Assembly: GCA_003612395.1 (NCBI GenBank)
Contig: RAYQ01000003.1
Span: 62,001-126,000 of the forward strand
DNA length: 64,000 nucleotides
Direction: 5' to 3'
Source: Parablautia intestinalis
GTDB taxonomy: Bacteria; Bacillota; Clostridia; Lachnospirales; Lachnospiraceae
In this document: piece after piece, positions 42,204 to 50,925 of the stretch
How positions within the stretch are numbered: the stretch's first letter is position 1
Layout of the letters: the number at the start of each line of letters is the position of its first letter
Position numbers and translations under genes: made by a program
The notes under the pieces: model-generated
Databases searched by the model: none
The model's input: only the letters and a program-made list of their open reading frames with translations
Told to the model about the DNA's origin: nothing

Positions 42204-42974
42204 TCACAGCATTGAAAAATGATGATTCCGCATCCGGGACAGATAAAGCAGAATAAGCGCAGCAGCTCCGAAAAATATAAAAGACTGGATAAAAGGCATA
42301 AAATTGTAGCTTCCTCCCTGCCAGAAATCTATAAAGTCATTGCTTATATAGGTCATGGGCAAAAACCCTGCTACCTTTTGAAGGACCTGCGGGAGCTGTG
42401 CCGTGCGCATCCCCATCATGCCGGTTAAAATCATCATAATAAAATAAAGGCACATTACCACGCCGAATGTAAGGCTGAATTTCTGCAGAATATTGGCAAG
42501 CGCATGGGCTATAATCAAAAATATTCCCCCTATCAGGTACAGTGACACAAGCAGGCAGATTAGGGATCCGGCCGCAGGTCTTTGTACTTCCATGACAACT
42601 GCCTGAAAAACTGCAAAAACGAGAAAAGCTATGGTCATTAAAATAAAATGAGCCGCTATCTTAGCTGTCACCTCACATTTTTCTCCAAATCCAAACAGCC
42701 GCATTCTTAAGGGAATCCCTTTTTCAATTTCCAGTGCATAAAGAGCCCCGTATCCTATCAGCATAATGGCCATTGGTATTACCAGCGTCATAGTCAGCAT
42801 AATGGATGTTACGGCCTCCTTTCGCATTTCTGCCGGCACCTGAGCGCCTACCGTCTTTGATACAAGCAGACACATCAGGTTGGGAAAGACAATACCAAAA
42901 AAATGAGGCATAAAATTGCCATTGATATTTCTCAGTTCATATAAAATCATGTTCAGGCTGCATTTCTTCTCCAT
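42204..42974 (-). CDS. ABC-2 type exporter permease
   Basis: About 256 residues with six hydrophobic segments of ABC-2 type (FGIVFPNLMCLLVS at the first segment). It probably forms the membrane part of the exporter with the ATPase encoded just upstream. The start is uncertain. ATG 42974 (MEKKCSLNM) gives the usual short N-terminus, whereas the open frame reaches 43049, inside the ATPase gene. Last gene of a regulator-kinase-ATPase-permease operon typical for sensing and removing a membrane-active peptide or drug. Confidence 0.82.
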   Translation of the reverse strand: MEKKCSLNMILYELRNINGNFMPHFFGIVFPNLMCLLVSKTVGAQVPAEMRKEAVTSIMLTMTLVIPMAIMLIGYGALYALEIEKGIPLRMRLFGFGEKCEVTAKIAAHFILMTIAFLVFAVFQAVVMEVQRPAAGSLICLLVSLYLIGGIFLIIAHALANILQKFSLTFGVVMCLYFIMMILTGMMGMRTAQLPQVLQKVAGFLPMTYISNDFIDFWQGGSYNFMPFIQSFIFFGAAALILLYLSRMRNHHFSML

Positions 42975-43020
42975 CGTTACCCCATTTCTGCGCTGCCGTT
43001 TGCGCAAAGCCATGCATGGT

Positions 43021-43887
43021 TTATTGTGCATAAAATCTCTCTCTTGCATTCATAAACATCATTTCAATGTCAGAGTTGCTTCTTTTAAAATTCACATTGT
43101 TTTCCGTAAGAATCATCAGCATTTCCCTCTCCTGCTCCTTACTTTTGCAGGATATGGCAAGCAGGTGCTCCGGCGATTTCAAAACGGGAAAGCCTTTTGA
43201 CAGCTCTTTATTTTTCCCGCTGTTTTCCATGATAATGACCACCCTTCCGCAGTACCTTTCAAAAAGCTCATTCTTTCTCCCAAAATCAACTACCCTTCCC
43301 TTATCCAGAATAAGAAGCTTATCGGCAAGCTGTTCCAGTTCCTCATAGTAATGAGAAATCACCACCAGGGTATCATCCTTATCCCGATACCACTGCGAGA
43401 GCATTTCCGTCAGTTTCTGTCTGGTCTCAAAGTCAAGCCCTGAGGTGACCTCATCATAAAAGGTCAGACCGGCTTTTTGAAACATTACCAGAATGATGGT
43501 AAACTTCTGCTTCTGTCCGCCTGAGAGGGCATTGAACCTTTTAGACAGGCATGATTCAAAGTCAAAAAAGGAAATAAGCTCCTGCAGTTCCTTATTTTTC
43601 GCGATTTTAGTACCCAGTATGGTTTCCATAATATATCTAACGGGCATAGTGGTCACATACCCATTAAACTGCATATGTACTGCCATCTGTTCCGGCTTTA
43701 GCTGCGTTATTATCCTTCCCCTGTAAGGCACCAGACCTAAAACTGCTTTAATCAATGTAGATTTTCCTGCGCCGTTAGAACCAATAATGCCGATTCGTTC
43801 TCCCTTTTTAAAAGAAATTGGATCCTCAATTTTCAGCGCTGTCTGACTGCCGTATTTTACTTCCAACTGCCCGATTGTCAACAGCAT
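43021..43887 (-). CDS. ABC exporter ATPase
   Basis: 288 residues. Walker A is GSNGAGKST (about 36-44), the signature LSGGQKQK (about 121) and Walker B LTFYDEVTSGLD, with Val where most ATPases have Pro (DEPTSGLD). A C-terminal extension of about 70 residues resembles those of bacitracin- or lantibiotic-type exporters. AAGGAG is seven bases before the ATG. It overlaps the kinase gene by ten bases, so the operon is tightly translated. Confidence 0.9.
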   Translation of the reverse strand: MLLTIGQLEVKYGSQTALKIEDPISFKKGERIGIIGSNGAGKSTLIKAVLGLVPYRGRIITQLKPEQMAVHMQFNGYVTTMPVRYIMETILGTKIAKNKELQELISFFDFESCLSKRFNALSGGQKQKFTIILVMFQKAGLTFYDEVTSGLDFETRQKLTEMLSQWYRDKDDTLVVISHYYEELEQLADKLLILDKGRVVDFGRKNELFERYCGRVVIIMENSGKNKELSKGFPVLKSPEHLLAISCKSKEQEREMLMILTENNVNFKRSNSDIEMMFMNARERFYAQ

Positions 43888-45491
43888 ACTCTCTCCTTTA
43901 CATAGATTAGCTTTGTCTGTACTGCGTTTTCCATATTCTCCACTTCCAGTTTAAACCCTGATAGCCTGCTGTAATAGGCGGCTACATAAAGCCCTAGCCC
44001 TTTTCCCTTCCGGCTTTCATCACTGCTCACAAAAGGCTCAAAAATCCCCGGCAGCAGCTTTTGATCAATCACTGTCCCGTAGTTCCTGATTAGAAGCTCT
44101 CTCTCATCCACCCCGATCTCAATCCTTTCTCCTTCCGGCGTATACTGCACAGCATTGGACAGAATATTGTCAACAATCTTTTTCATCATTTCCCAGTCAG
44201 CGCAGACTCTCCCACTGCCCCTTAAGCTAACCTGAAGCCCTCTTTCCTCTATCTGAACCTGATAGTTTCCCAGCAGCTCCCTTAACAAATCTTCCACCGA
44301 TAAGCTTTCCTTCCTCATATTTTCTCCATGATAATTCAGATACAAAATATCCTCCACAATTTTTCTCATGGATAAAAGCTGATTTTTTACCTCCGGAAGA
44401 TACGCCTTCACATTCTTATATTTTCCCACCTCGTTCATCATGCCCTCTACCAGTAAAAGCGCCGCCGCAACAGGCGTTTTCAGCTGGTGGGAGGTGGCCC
44501 GCAGGAATACCTCCTGCCTTTCATTTTCCTGCGCCAAAGTCTTATTTTTCTGCGAAAGCTCCTGATATTTGGCAGAAAGCTCTCCGTAAAGCTCCTGTAA
44601 GGCGCTGCCTAAAGCTCCAATTTCATCTCCGCTGTCAAAGGGAATCTTCTCATCCGGTTCAAAGCCTTCACTTGCTCTTATGCTTTCCGCATAGTCTGCC
44701 AGACGGATTATGGGGTTAACGATTTTCCCGGAGAAAAACCGGGAGGCCAGCAGAACAAGCAGGAATATCACCGAGGCAATCATGGGGAGGCTTTCCATTA
44801 CCACCGGCCTGATTTCACCCATATGGGGCGTCATGGCAGGCAGAACCGTCATCAAAAAGCCGTCTTTATCATGGCTCATGGCTACATAGGTCGTGTAGCC
44901 GTAATTTCCATCGCTGACACCGCCCTCAAACACAAAAGACTCTTCTGAGAGCATGTGAATTTTAGAATATTCTTCCCGGTATACCCCCTCGCTTCCCCTT
45001 CCCTCTAACTGCACGGTGACAGGGGCGCTTTCCGAAATCAGATTCTGTGTTGAAAATTTTTCACGTATCTGTTCCCAAATCCTAAACGCCTCATCATCTG
45101 ACATTTCCGTGTTTGTGAAAACACTGCCCGCTCCTTCCCTGTATTCCATGCTTTCCATCATATCCCTGAAAGTATCCAGCATCTCCTGCAATTCTTCATC
45201 CTGTACCGTAATCGTCATTTGAAAAAATTTACCGGCTGCATATATTTCATTTCCCTTACCGGGAATTTTGACGGAAAATGTGGAAGAAGGGTTCTGCACA
45301 GTCAGATTATCATAGCTTCCTTCCGCCCTGTACCCTTCCTGAAGGTCCACTACCGATTTTAAATTATTTTTCATCACATAGTCCACATACAGGGAAGGAA
45401 GCATAAGCACAAAATACCCTATAATGAAGGCCGTCATGATCGCGGCAATCGCTATACTGTAAAGAAATGTTTTTTTTGACAAACCCATCAT
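43878..45491 (-). CDS. Sensor histidine kinase
   Basis: 537 residues. A membrane segment (about 10-35), a large extracellular sensor (about 36-235), a second membrane segment (about 237-258) and HAMP (about 260-310) are followed by a HisKA domain with ATSHQLKTPV (phospho-His about 334). The HATPase domain has DNILSNAVQY and GKGLGLYVA. It partners the response regulator whose gene overlaps by four bases. The sensed ligand is unknown. AAGGAG is six bases before the ATG. Confidence 0.92.
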   Translation of the reverse strand: MMGLSKKTFLYSIAIAAIMTAFIIGYFVLMLPSLYVDYVMKNNLKSVVDLQEGYRAEGSYDNLTVQNPSSTFSVKIPGKGNEIYAAGKFFQMTITVQDEELQEMLDTFRDMMESMEYREGAGSVFTNTEMSDDEAFRIWEQIREKFSTQNLISESAPVTVQLEGRGSEGVYREEYSKIHMLSEESFVFEGGVSDGNYGYTTYVAMSHDKDGFLMTVLPAMTPHMGEIRPVVMESLPMIASVIFLLVLLASRFFSGKIVNPIIRLADYAESIRASEGFEPDEKIPFDSGDEIGALGSALQELYGELSAKYQELSQKNKTLAQENERQEVFLRATSHQLKTPVAAALLLVEGMMNEVGKYKNVKAYLPEVKNQLLSMRKIVEDILYLNYHGENMRKESLSVEDLLRELLGNYQVQIEERGLQVSLRGSGRVCADWEMMKKIVDNILSNAVQYTPEGERIEIGVDERELLIRNYGTVIDQKLLPGIFEPFVSSDESRKGKGLGLYVAAYYSRLSGFKLEVENMENAVQTKLIYVKERVCC

Positions 45492-46156
45492 AAAACTCCT
45501 TCCTGAAACTGATACCCCACGCCGACTACCGTTTTTATATAATTTCCCGGCAGCTTCTTGCGCAGATTTTTCACATGGGCGTCAATAATCCTGTCATTCC
45601 CCACATAATCCTCATTAAATATCCGTAAAATCAGCTGTTCCCGGGTAAATGCCCTCCTTGGCTCCTTTTTTAAAACCTGCAGCAGTAAAAATTCGCTTAG
45701 AGTAAGCTCTAAGGGGACCCCGTCATAGAATGCCTGATAGGAGTCCTCATAAATCACTAACCCTTTTTCCTCCTGCTGCTTTCCTCTCTTTACCCTCCGC
45801 AGAATCGTTTCCATCCTTTTTAGCAAAATAATAGGCGATACCGGCTTAATCACATAGTCGTCCGCATAGAGGTTAAAAGCCTGCACCTGGGTCTTTTCAT
45901 CATCTAAAGCCGTAAGCATAATGGTGGCCATCCCGCTTATGTGCTCTTTTATGTACGCCAGTACTTCAAGACCGTTTATCCCGGGAACCATAATATCCAA
46001 AACCGCCATGTCAAATTTCTGTTCTTTTAAAAGGGTAAGGGCCTTTTGTCCGTCTTCCACCTCTGTCACTTCATAGCTTTGTATTTTCATGTATTCTGCC
46101 AGAACCTCCCGTATGGTAGGCTCATCCTCCAAAAATAAAATCTTTGCTGCACTCAT
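45488..46156 (-). CDS. OmpR-family response regulator
   Basis: 222 residues. The receiver has acidic residues EDE (10-12), Asp54 in VLDIMVPG and Lys in VIKPVS (about 103). A winged-helix DNA-binding domain occupies about 130-220 (DAHVKNLRKKL). I chose the ATG at 46156 (MSAAKILFLEDE), preceded by GGGGGTG; the longer frame to 46192 has no role. It is the first gene of the exporter operon and presumably activates it. Confidence 0.92.
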   Translation of the reverse strand: MSAAKILFLEDEPTIREVLAEYMKIQSYEVTEVEDGQKALTLLKEQKFDMAVLDIMVPGINGLEVLAYIKEHISGMATIMLTALDDEKTQVQAFNLYADDYVIKPVSPIILLKRMETILRRVKRGKQQEEKGLVIYEDSYQAFYDGVPLELTLSEFLLLQVLKKEPRRAFTREQLILRIFNEDYVGNDRIIDAHVKNLRKKLPGNYIKTVVGVGYQFQEGVL

Positions 46157-46261
46157 TCTTACACCCCCGCACACAGCCTGTGTGAGTTGCAAATCTCATG
46201 CCCCGTCAGTCTGCTGCGGGGTTTTTAACTATGCAATCATTTTAGCATACCCGTATGAATT

Positions 46262-46765
46262 TTATATGAAGATTTCTTGTAGCTTTTCAGTCTCGGTTTC
46301 AATTACTTTTTTATCAATCCTCTGAAATAATATTTGAATTTCCGGAAGTAAATATCCGCCTGGAACGGACTGTCTTTCCCACTTACTGTTTATGCCCAGC
46401 CATCCAAATATCTTTTCGGATGAAAATGGTAAAAAGGGCCACAGCAGTACTGCCAGACCGGCAATGATCTGAACGCATTGGTACAGCGTATTATCACATT
46501 CCGCTTTATCGGTGTTTCGCGTAATCCAGGGCTTTTTCGTATCAAAAAACTTATTTGCACTTCTTGCAAACTCAAATATTTCCCCAATCGCATCCTTGAA
46601 AAGACCATTTTCAATCTGTCCTCCTGCAAAAACAAACAAATGGTCAATCTGCCTGTCAATATCCTGATTATCGGTTCCATGGGGTACAATTCCGTCACAG
46701 TATTTTACAATAAAGGTGAGGGAGCGGTTTACAAAATTTCCATATGTCCCCAAAAGTTCCCCATT
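46262..46765 (-). pseudogene. metS: Methionyl-tRNA synthetase, 3' fragment
   Basis: About 167 codons encoding the C-terminal part of MetRS, from NGELLGTYGNFVNRSL through the anticodon-binding helices to the stop at 46262. The first part of the gene is at 49309-50224 and is separated by an inserted element. The join is inside the codons for the HNGELLG segment. Without its upstream part this fragment cannot make a synthetase. Confidence 0.9.
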
Positions 46766-47337
46766 AGGCTTTTTGTCAAGAGGAACTTTTCAAGGGATGG
46801 GAAAAATCAGGCGGAAAAGCCCTGTAGACGGTTAAAAGCCGTTTTCGGGGGTGGGTAGTATAAACCCCCTTACCCCGCCCCGCGCCGGGGCTTGGAGCGC
46901 ACCAGGAGGCCCGTATTCATGCGGGTTTGGGGGCTGTGCCGCAAGCCTAAATGTCCACGCCCGCCGGGGACGCTCCTGCCCTTATCCTGTTCTTTGAGAG
47001 AGGCCGGGGGCGCGGGGGCAGAGCCACCGCAAAACCTACCGACAGCCGCCGCAGTAGTGCAGACGGTTTTGCCGTTAGAATGAAGCGGACGAAAGCGGGG
47101 GACAGGGTTGTCAAATCCTGTTCCCCGTTTTCGGCGGCGAAATGGCAACGGCAAAAATCCAGACAGTCAAGGGGTAAGGGTGGAGATTTTTTGCGGAGCA
47201 AAAAATACTACTCGGCCTTGACGGTCTGGATAGGCGGAACGGAGATAGAACGGGGATTGTCTGCGGCGGGGAGATGTGCTATACTTTGAACTGATAAACT
47301 AACCGATAAATCGGAATCTGTGTGTGGAGTATATTCA
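46766..47337. other. GC-rich non-coding end of the element
   Basis: No credible gene in 570 bases. Very GC-rich, with several inverted repeats, including 47157-47231. Similar structured non-coding DNA in mobilizable elements holds transfer origins, but no nick site could be identified here, so oriT is only a possibility. Confidence 0.45.
47157..47231. repeat. Nested inverted repeat in the element
   Basis: Outer arms ATCCAGACAGTCAAGG (47157-47172) and CCTTGACGGTCTGGAT (47216-47231) match at 15 of 16 positions. An inner perfect 9-bp stem, ATTTTTTGC (47186-47194) with GCAAAAAAT (47198-47206), lies in the loop. Confidence 0.85.
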
Positions 47338-47754
47338 ATGGAGAAACTATTTGTGTACGCACTTTTATATAGTGAAGGTTTTGATGTGTGGGCTTCATAT
47401 GCAGATACATTGGATATGCTTTTTATAGAAAATCTGGAGAACGAAGAGTATCTTTCCTTAGAAATGATGAGGCCGAAAGAGGCTGTTTTGCATAGTATCT
47501 CTGTCATGTATGGGAGTGAATTTGATTCTGAATATTTTGGGAAAATATTAATGAAATCGTTGCAGCAGATATATGAAAATATTAGTATTGAAGTTTTTGC
47601 AAAAAAGATGTACTCCTTATGGAAGAAGTTACCCCAGCATATATGTAAAGAGGAGCCTTTTTTTACCTTATCTTATGCCGATGATTGTCTGTCATATGGT
47701 GATGAGTATCAATGCAGGCAATTATATGAGAAAGCAATGTATTATTACGATTGA
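47338..47754 (+). CDS. Hypothetical cargo protein in the element
   Basis: 138 residues from ATG 47338, preceded by TGGAG; an in-frame codon further upstream exists. The gene is AT-rich, unlike the GC-rich element around it, and in the opposite direction to the transfer genes. That suggests later acquisition. It is acidic and aromatic-rich and probably a small soluble helical protein (YADTLDMLFIENL, CKEEPFFTLSYADDC). No family was recognised. Its size and acidity would fit an immunity-type or regulatory protein, but that is speculation. Confidence 0.55.
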   Translation: MEKLFVYALLYSEGFDVWASYADTLDMLFIENLENEEYLSLEMMRPKEAVLHSISVMYGSEFDSEYFGKILMKSLQQIYENISIEVFAKKMYSLWKKLPQHICKEEPFFTLSYADDCLSYGDEYQCRQLYEKAMYYYD

Positions 47755-47794
47755 GCGACAACTTCCAGTTTATCGGGCTGTTGAAGTGCCAAAA

Positions 47795-47824
47795 CAGGGC
47801 GGCGGTGACTATCCCGCCGCCCTG
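47795..47824 (-). terminator. Terminator after the relaxase fragment
   Basis: CAGGGCGGCGG (47795-47805) and CCGCCGCCCTG (47814-47824) form a perfect 11-bp stem. On the minus strand it is followed by TTTTGG. Confidence 0.75.
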
Positions 47825-47828
47825 CCTG

Positions 47829-48450
47829 TTACCGCTCCACATCCTGCGCCCTGCGGGGCTGCTGCTCCCGCTGTTCCTGCCGCAAAATACTGTAAACGCT
47901 CTTTCGGATTTGCTCGGCTTCTTTCACTTCCCCTTTCAATGCAAGATACCGCCGGTTGAGCGTTTCCCTCTCGGCGGTCAGCTTGGCATACTCCGCTTTC
48001 CATGCCTTTACCGGCAGGGCGGTCTTGCCGTTCATCACGCCTTTCAGATAATCGTGCGCCGCCGTGAATAGGATTTGCTCGGCTTCGGTCAGCGGCTTTT
48101 TCCCCTTGTATTTGAAGTAAATGTCGGCCTGCTCGATGTGCTTTTTCAGAGTGCCTAACCGCCGGTCAATGGGTTTCAGTTTATGCTGAATGTCAAGTTG
48201 TTCCCCTATCATGGACTTGAATTTTTCATCAAGCCCCGACATATCCATGATGTTGTTGGCTTGCAGGAAGTTCAGCATTTTCGCCGCGTCCTTGAGATTA
48301 TAGATGGATTGGGAAACCTGCGATTTCCCCTCCCGCGCCCTGCGGGACAGGATGCCCTGGATATAGTCGGCAAGGGTGGGCGGCTCGGTGTTCTCCTGTT
48401 CCTCTTTCAGCCACTTTTGCAGCTTGGCGATACGGGCTTTCAGTTGTGCA
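47829..48450 (-). pseudogene. Relaxase (MobA/MobL-like) C-terminal fragment
   Basis: About 205 residues of a charged, coiled-coil-rich tail (KSMIGEQLDIQHKLKPIDRRL, KAWKAEYAKLTAERETLN) ending EQREQQPRRAQDVER. This matches the C-terminus of relaxases from clostridial mobilizable elements. The N-terminal nuclease domain with its His triad is missing. The frame is joined at about 48450 to the recombinase gene, in a different reading frame, by a deletion. Confidence 0.75.
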
Positions 48451-48940
48451 GATAGCCATAGGGGAGTGCGCCGGTGACGTGCTTCCCCGCCGCCGTCCTC
48501 GCGCCGAAAATCGCCCGTATCTTGCGGCTGGTATCTCTTGCGTGCCACTCCGCAAAGATGTTTCGGAAGGGCATGAAATCGTCCTCGCCCTTGGCGGTGT
48601 CGATGCCCTCGGCCACGGCGATCAGCCTGACGCCCCGCTCCCGCAACTGCTCCAGAAACAGCCCCACGCGCAAGTGGTCGCGGCCTAATCTGCTCATGTC
48701 TTTAATCAGGATTTGCCCCACGTTGCCGCGCTCGATGTCCTCCATAATCTGCAAAAATCCGGGTCTGTCCCAGCGTGTGCCGCTCCACCCGTCATCCGTT
48801 CGGTGGACAACATTGGTAAAGCCGTTCCGGGCCGCGTATTCCTCCAGGTACTCCTTTTGATGCTCAATGGACAGGGATTCGTTTTCCCGCCCGTCCTCAT
48901 GGCTTAATCTCTCGTAAAGGATAGTCAGCTTGTCGTTCAT
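48440..48940 (-). pseudogene. Large serine recombinase, N-terminal fragment
   Basis: About 166 residues of the resolvase domain of a TnpX/TndX-type recombinase. They include LYERLSHEDG with the catalytic Ser (about 10), the IKDMSRLGRDHLRVG segment (about 80-94), and HARDTSRKIRA (about 135). It stops right after GALPYGYLHN, where the intact proteins continue with the recombinase and zinc-ribbon domains. The start with AGAGGG is at 48940; a GTG at 48991 overlaps the tnpW stop and is an alternative. Confidence 0.85.
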
Positions 48941-48987
48941 GGTTCCCTCTTTCCGGCTGTCCGGCGCTGCGGCTCTCGGTGTCGTTT

Positions 48988-49161
48988 TCACTGTTTCACC
49001 GCGTCCCTTTCAATCAGGCGCACCAGCTTATCACCCATGGTTTCCCTGCTCGTCCTGCTGAAATGAACGCTCACCTTGTAGGTCGTGGAGCCAATCCGCT
49101 TTGTGATATGCAGCGGCTTGTCGGTGCGTTCCGCCGTCCTGTCTGCTGTCAATGTTGGCAT
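48988..49161 (-). CDS. tnpW: TnpW family transposon-encoded protein
   Basis: 57 residues, too short for most gene callers. The sequence HITKRIGSTTYKVSVHFS and GDKLVRLIERD is characteristic of TnpW proteins found next to large serine recombinases in Tn4451-type elements. AAAGGGGG is eight bases before the ATG. The stop overlaps a possible GTG start of the recombinase gene. Role unknown; usually part of the excision/integration operon. Confidence 0.82.
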   Translation of the reverse strand: MPTLTADRTAERTDKPLHITKRIGSTTYKVSVHFSRTSRETMGDKLVRLIERDAVKQ

Positions 49162-49308
49162 GGGATTAGCCCCCTTTCCATATTCGGTTGTCTGTGATAT
49201 ACTACCGTCAAAATCACCTTGGCGCGTCCTTTCCCGCGCCCCTGTGCCGCCTGCGGCCTGACTGCCTGTTGTTTTCGGGGTGTCCCCGTTCCTTTACGAT
49301 ACACTCCT

Positions 49309-50224
49309 TTGTGACTGTAAACAAATTCCCGCCAGGAAAAATCCGCATCTTTCTTTTCCGGACCGTTTGCCAGAAAAAAATAACGAATGGAATCCGCTTC
49401 ATAATGATCCAGCAAATCTTTCACCCATATGGCATAGTTCTGGCTGGTGGATATTTTTCTGCCCTCCAGGGTCAGATATTCGCTCGATACAATCCGGTCC
49501 GGCAAATGCCAGCCTCCGCCGTTTGCCAGCAAAAGAGCGGGCAGTATAATTGTGTGAAAGGGGATATTATCTTTTCCATGCACATAATAATGCCGGGCAT
49601 CCTTTCCCCATAACTCATGAAAATCCGTATTTCCGGCCTCGGCGGCTGTTTTGCTTGCAGACAGATAGCCCAACACATTTTCTGCCCAGATATAAATCGT
49701 TTTCTTTTCATATCCCTCTTTCGGAACCTCTATTCCCCACTCTAAATCTCTTGTCAAAGCCCGGTCCCTTAACCCGTCATTGATATACCGGTTGGTAAAG
49801 GCAATGGCGTTTTTTCTCCAGCCGGGATGATCGTCAACCAGTTCTTTTAACTCATTTTGCAGTCTGGTAACCGCCAGATATAAGTGCTTTGACTTCCGAA
49901 AGCTTACGGGCTTTTTGCATACGGCGCAAACGGGATTTATCAGCGTTTCAGGCTCAGGAATGCTGCCGCAGGCATCACACTGATCTCCCGGGGCGTTTTT
50001 TTATAACAGGCTTTCCCCCAAGCGGTGCAGCGTTCGTTTTCCTGCTTCGCCCGGATTGCAACAGGCGTTCCGTGACAGTCGCTTCCAGACACAAAAACCA
50101 CATTATCCCCAACAGCCCTGTGATATCTTGCCAGCACATCCCCCGGCAAAAGTCCTGCAATATGGCCTATATGCAATGAACCGTTTGCGTATGGCCATGC
50201 TCCTCCAACTAAAATATTTCTCAT
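49309..50224 (-). pseudogene. metS: Methionyl-tRNA synthetase, 5' portion with deletion and frameshift
   Basis: Starts at ATG 50224 after GGAAGGA with [20 protein letters not shown], the HIGH-containing class I signature. About residue 60 (IRAKQENE) the frame departs, and the zinc-knuckle part ([17 protein letters not shown]) resumes in another frame. Some 80 codons are lost in between. The KMSKS-equivalent appears as GRKISTSQ. The fragment ends at SHK where the element is inserted. A T-box leader precedes it. The host must have another MetRS gene elsewhere. Confidence 0.9.
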
Positions 50225-50354
50225 ATGAATCAATCCTTCCTTTCTTTTCTTGTAATTGTGATAAATTTTGTCAGAAATGCCTCCTGACGGACTAACCGTC
50301 TGAAATTCCGGTATCCGTGAAAACAGGAAACATTTTATGTTTTTCTACTCCATA

Positions 50355-50752
50355 TAAAAAAGCCCTCCTCTCTGAAAAATTTCTTTTTCAGGGACGAGAG
50401 CAATCGCTTCGTGTTACCACCCTAAATTCACTTATACCTCACGATATAAGCCTTATCAACTACGGATGAGAAATGATTCATCGATAGTCTATCACTATAA
50501 CGGGTGAACCCGTCGCAGCCTTGGCCGGTAACCAAAGAATGCCTGTCTTTCAAGGCATTCTTCTTGTGTGAAGAAAGCTTGTTTTGCAAGCTTTAAAATT
50601 TCTTAGTCCGCGTCTTTTGCGGGCTTAGAAATTTTCTTCACGCTAGCTTCGGTGCGCAGCTCCGAGACCATTTTCGGTAGTTCCTTCTGTGCCTGTTCTC
50701 ACCTATCCAGGCTCTCTGTGACATATCTAACTACTTACTCTTCTCTTCACAG
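50355..50752 (-). promoter_or_regulatory. T-box leader with methionine specifier
   Basis: On the minus strand a stem I region with AGAGAGCC (GA-type motif) and the probable specifier ATG (50671-50669) in GAAAATGGTCTCGG is followed by a hairpin-rich insert (about 50545-50642). Then come the T-box AGGGTGGTAACACG (complement of 50410-50424) and a terminator ending in six T (50361-50356). The alternative antiterminator can pair with the T-box. Uncharged tRNA-Met would allow transcription into metS, which is now broken. Confidence 0.88.
50565..50645. repeat. Palindromic insert inside the T-box leader
   Basis: AAAATTTCTTAG...CTTAGAAATTTT arms flank a GCGTCTTTTGCG loop, with a neighbouring AAGCTTG/CAAGCTT hairpin and outer GTGAAGAA/TTCTTCAC arms. 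The core closely resembles the palindrome between bioA and bioD at 54991-55047, including the shared GCGTCTTTTG. Confidence 0.7.
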
Positions 50753-50761
50753 CCTTTGAAC

Positions 50762-50789
50762 CGGGCAGGGGCGACTTTCTCCCTGCCCG
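50762..50789. terminator. GC-rich hairpin between the APH-like gene and the T-box
   Basis: CGGGCAGGG (50762-50770) pairs with CCCTGCCCG (50781-50789). No T-run on either strand; possibly a weak terminator for the APH-like gene. Confidence 0.45.
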
Positions 50790-50925
50790 CCGCGCGGAGC
50801 GCGTGTTGCTTTGGCAACTTATTTATTGATAGATTTTATAGCCGGTTCTTTCTTTTGTCAATATTTTATAAAATATTTATTTAACGCAGCTCCATGCCGC
50901 AATCCCGCTGTCTCCATCTCCCCGG

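Larger units (their letters stand above)
46766..49308. mobile_element. Remnant TnpX/Tn4451-type mobilizable element inserted in metS
   Basis: The 2.54-kb segment splits the MetRS reading frame. One side reads GTCACAA into element DNA, and the other reads element DNA into AATGGGGAAC, so the uninterrupted gene would be CACAATGGGG with AA shared. A two-base overlap is what large serine recombinases leave. The segment holds tnpW, the N-terminus of a large serine recombinase, a relaxase C-terminus, an unrelated AT-rich gene and a GC-rich non-coding region. It is much richer in GC than the flanks. The recombinase and relaxase are both truncated, so it cannot move by itself. Confidence 0.85.

Noticed and set aside
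46870-47289. Several overlapping frames of about 63-112 residues in the GC-rich element end
   Set aside because: High GC creates open frames on both strands by chance; none has a family match or good start.
46766-47337. Transfer origin (oriT) as a firm call
   Set aside because: Structured GC-rich DNA is present but no nick site or recognisable oriT core could be identified by eye.
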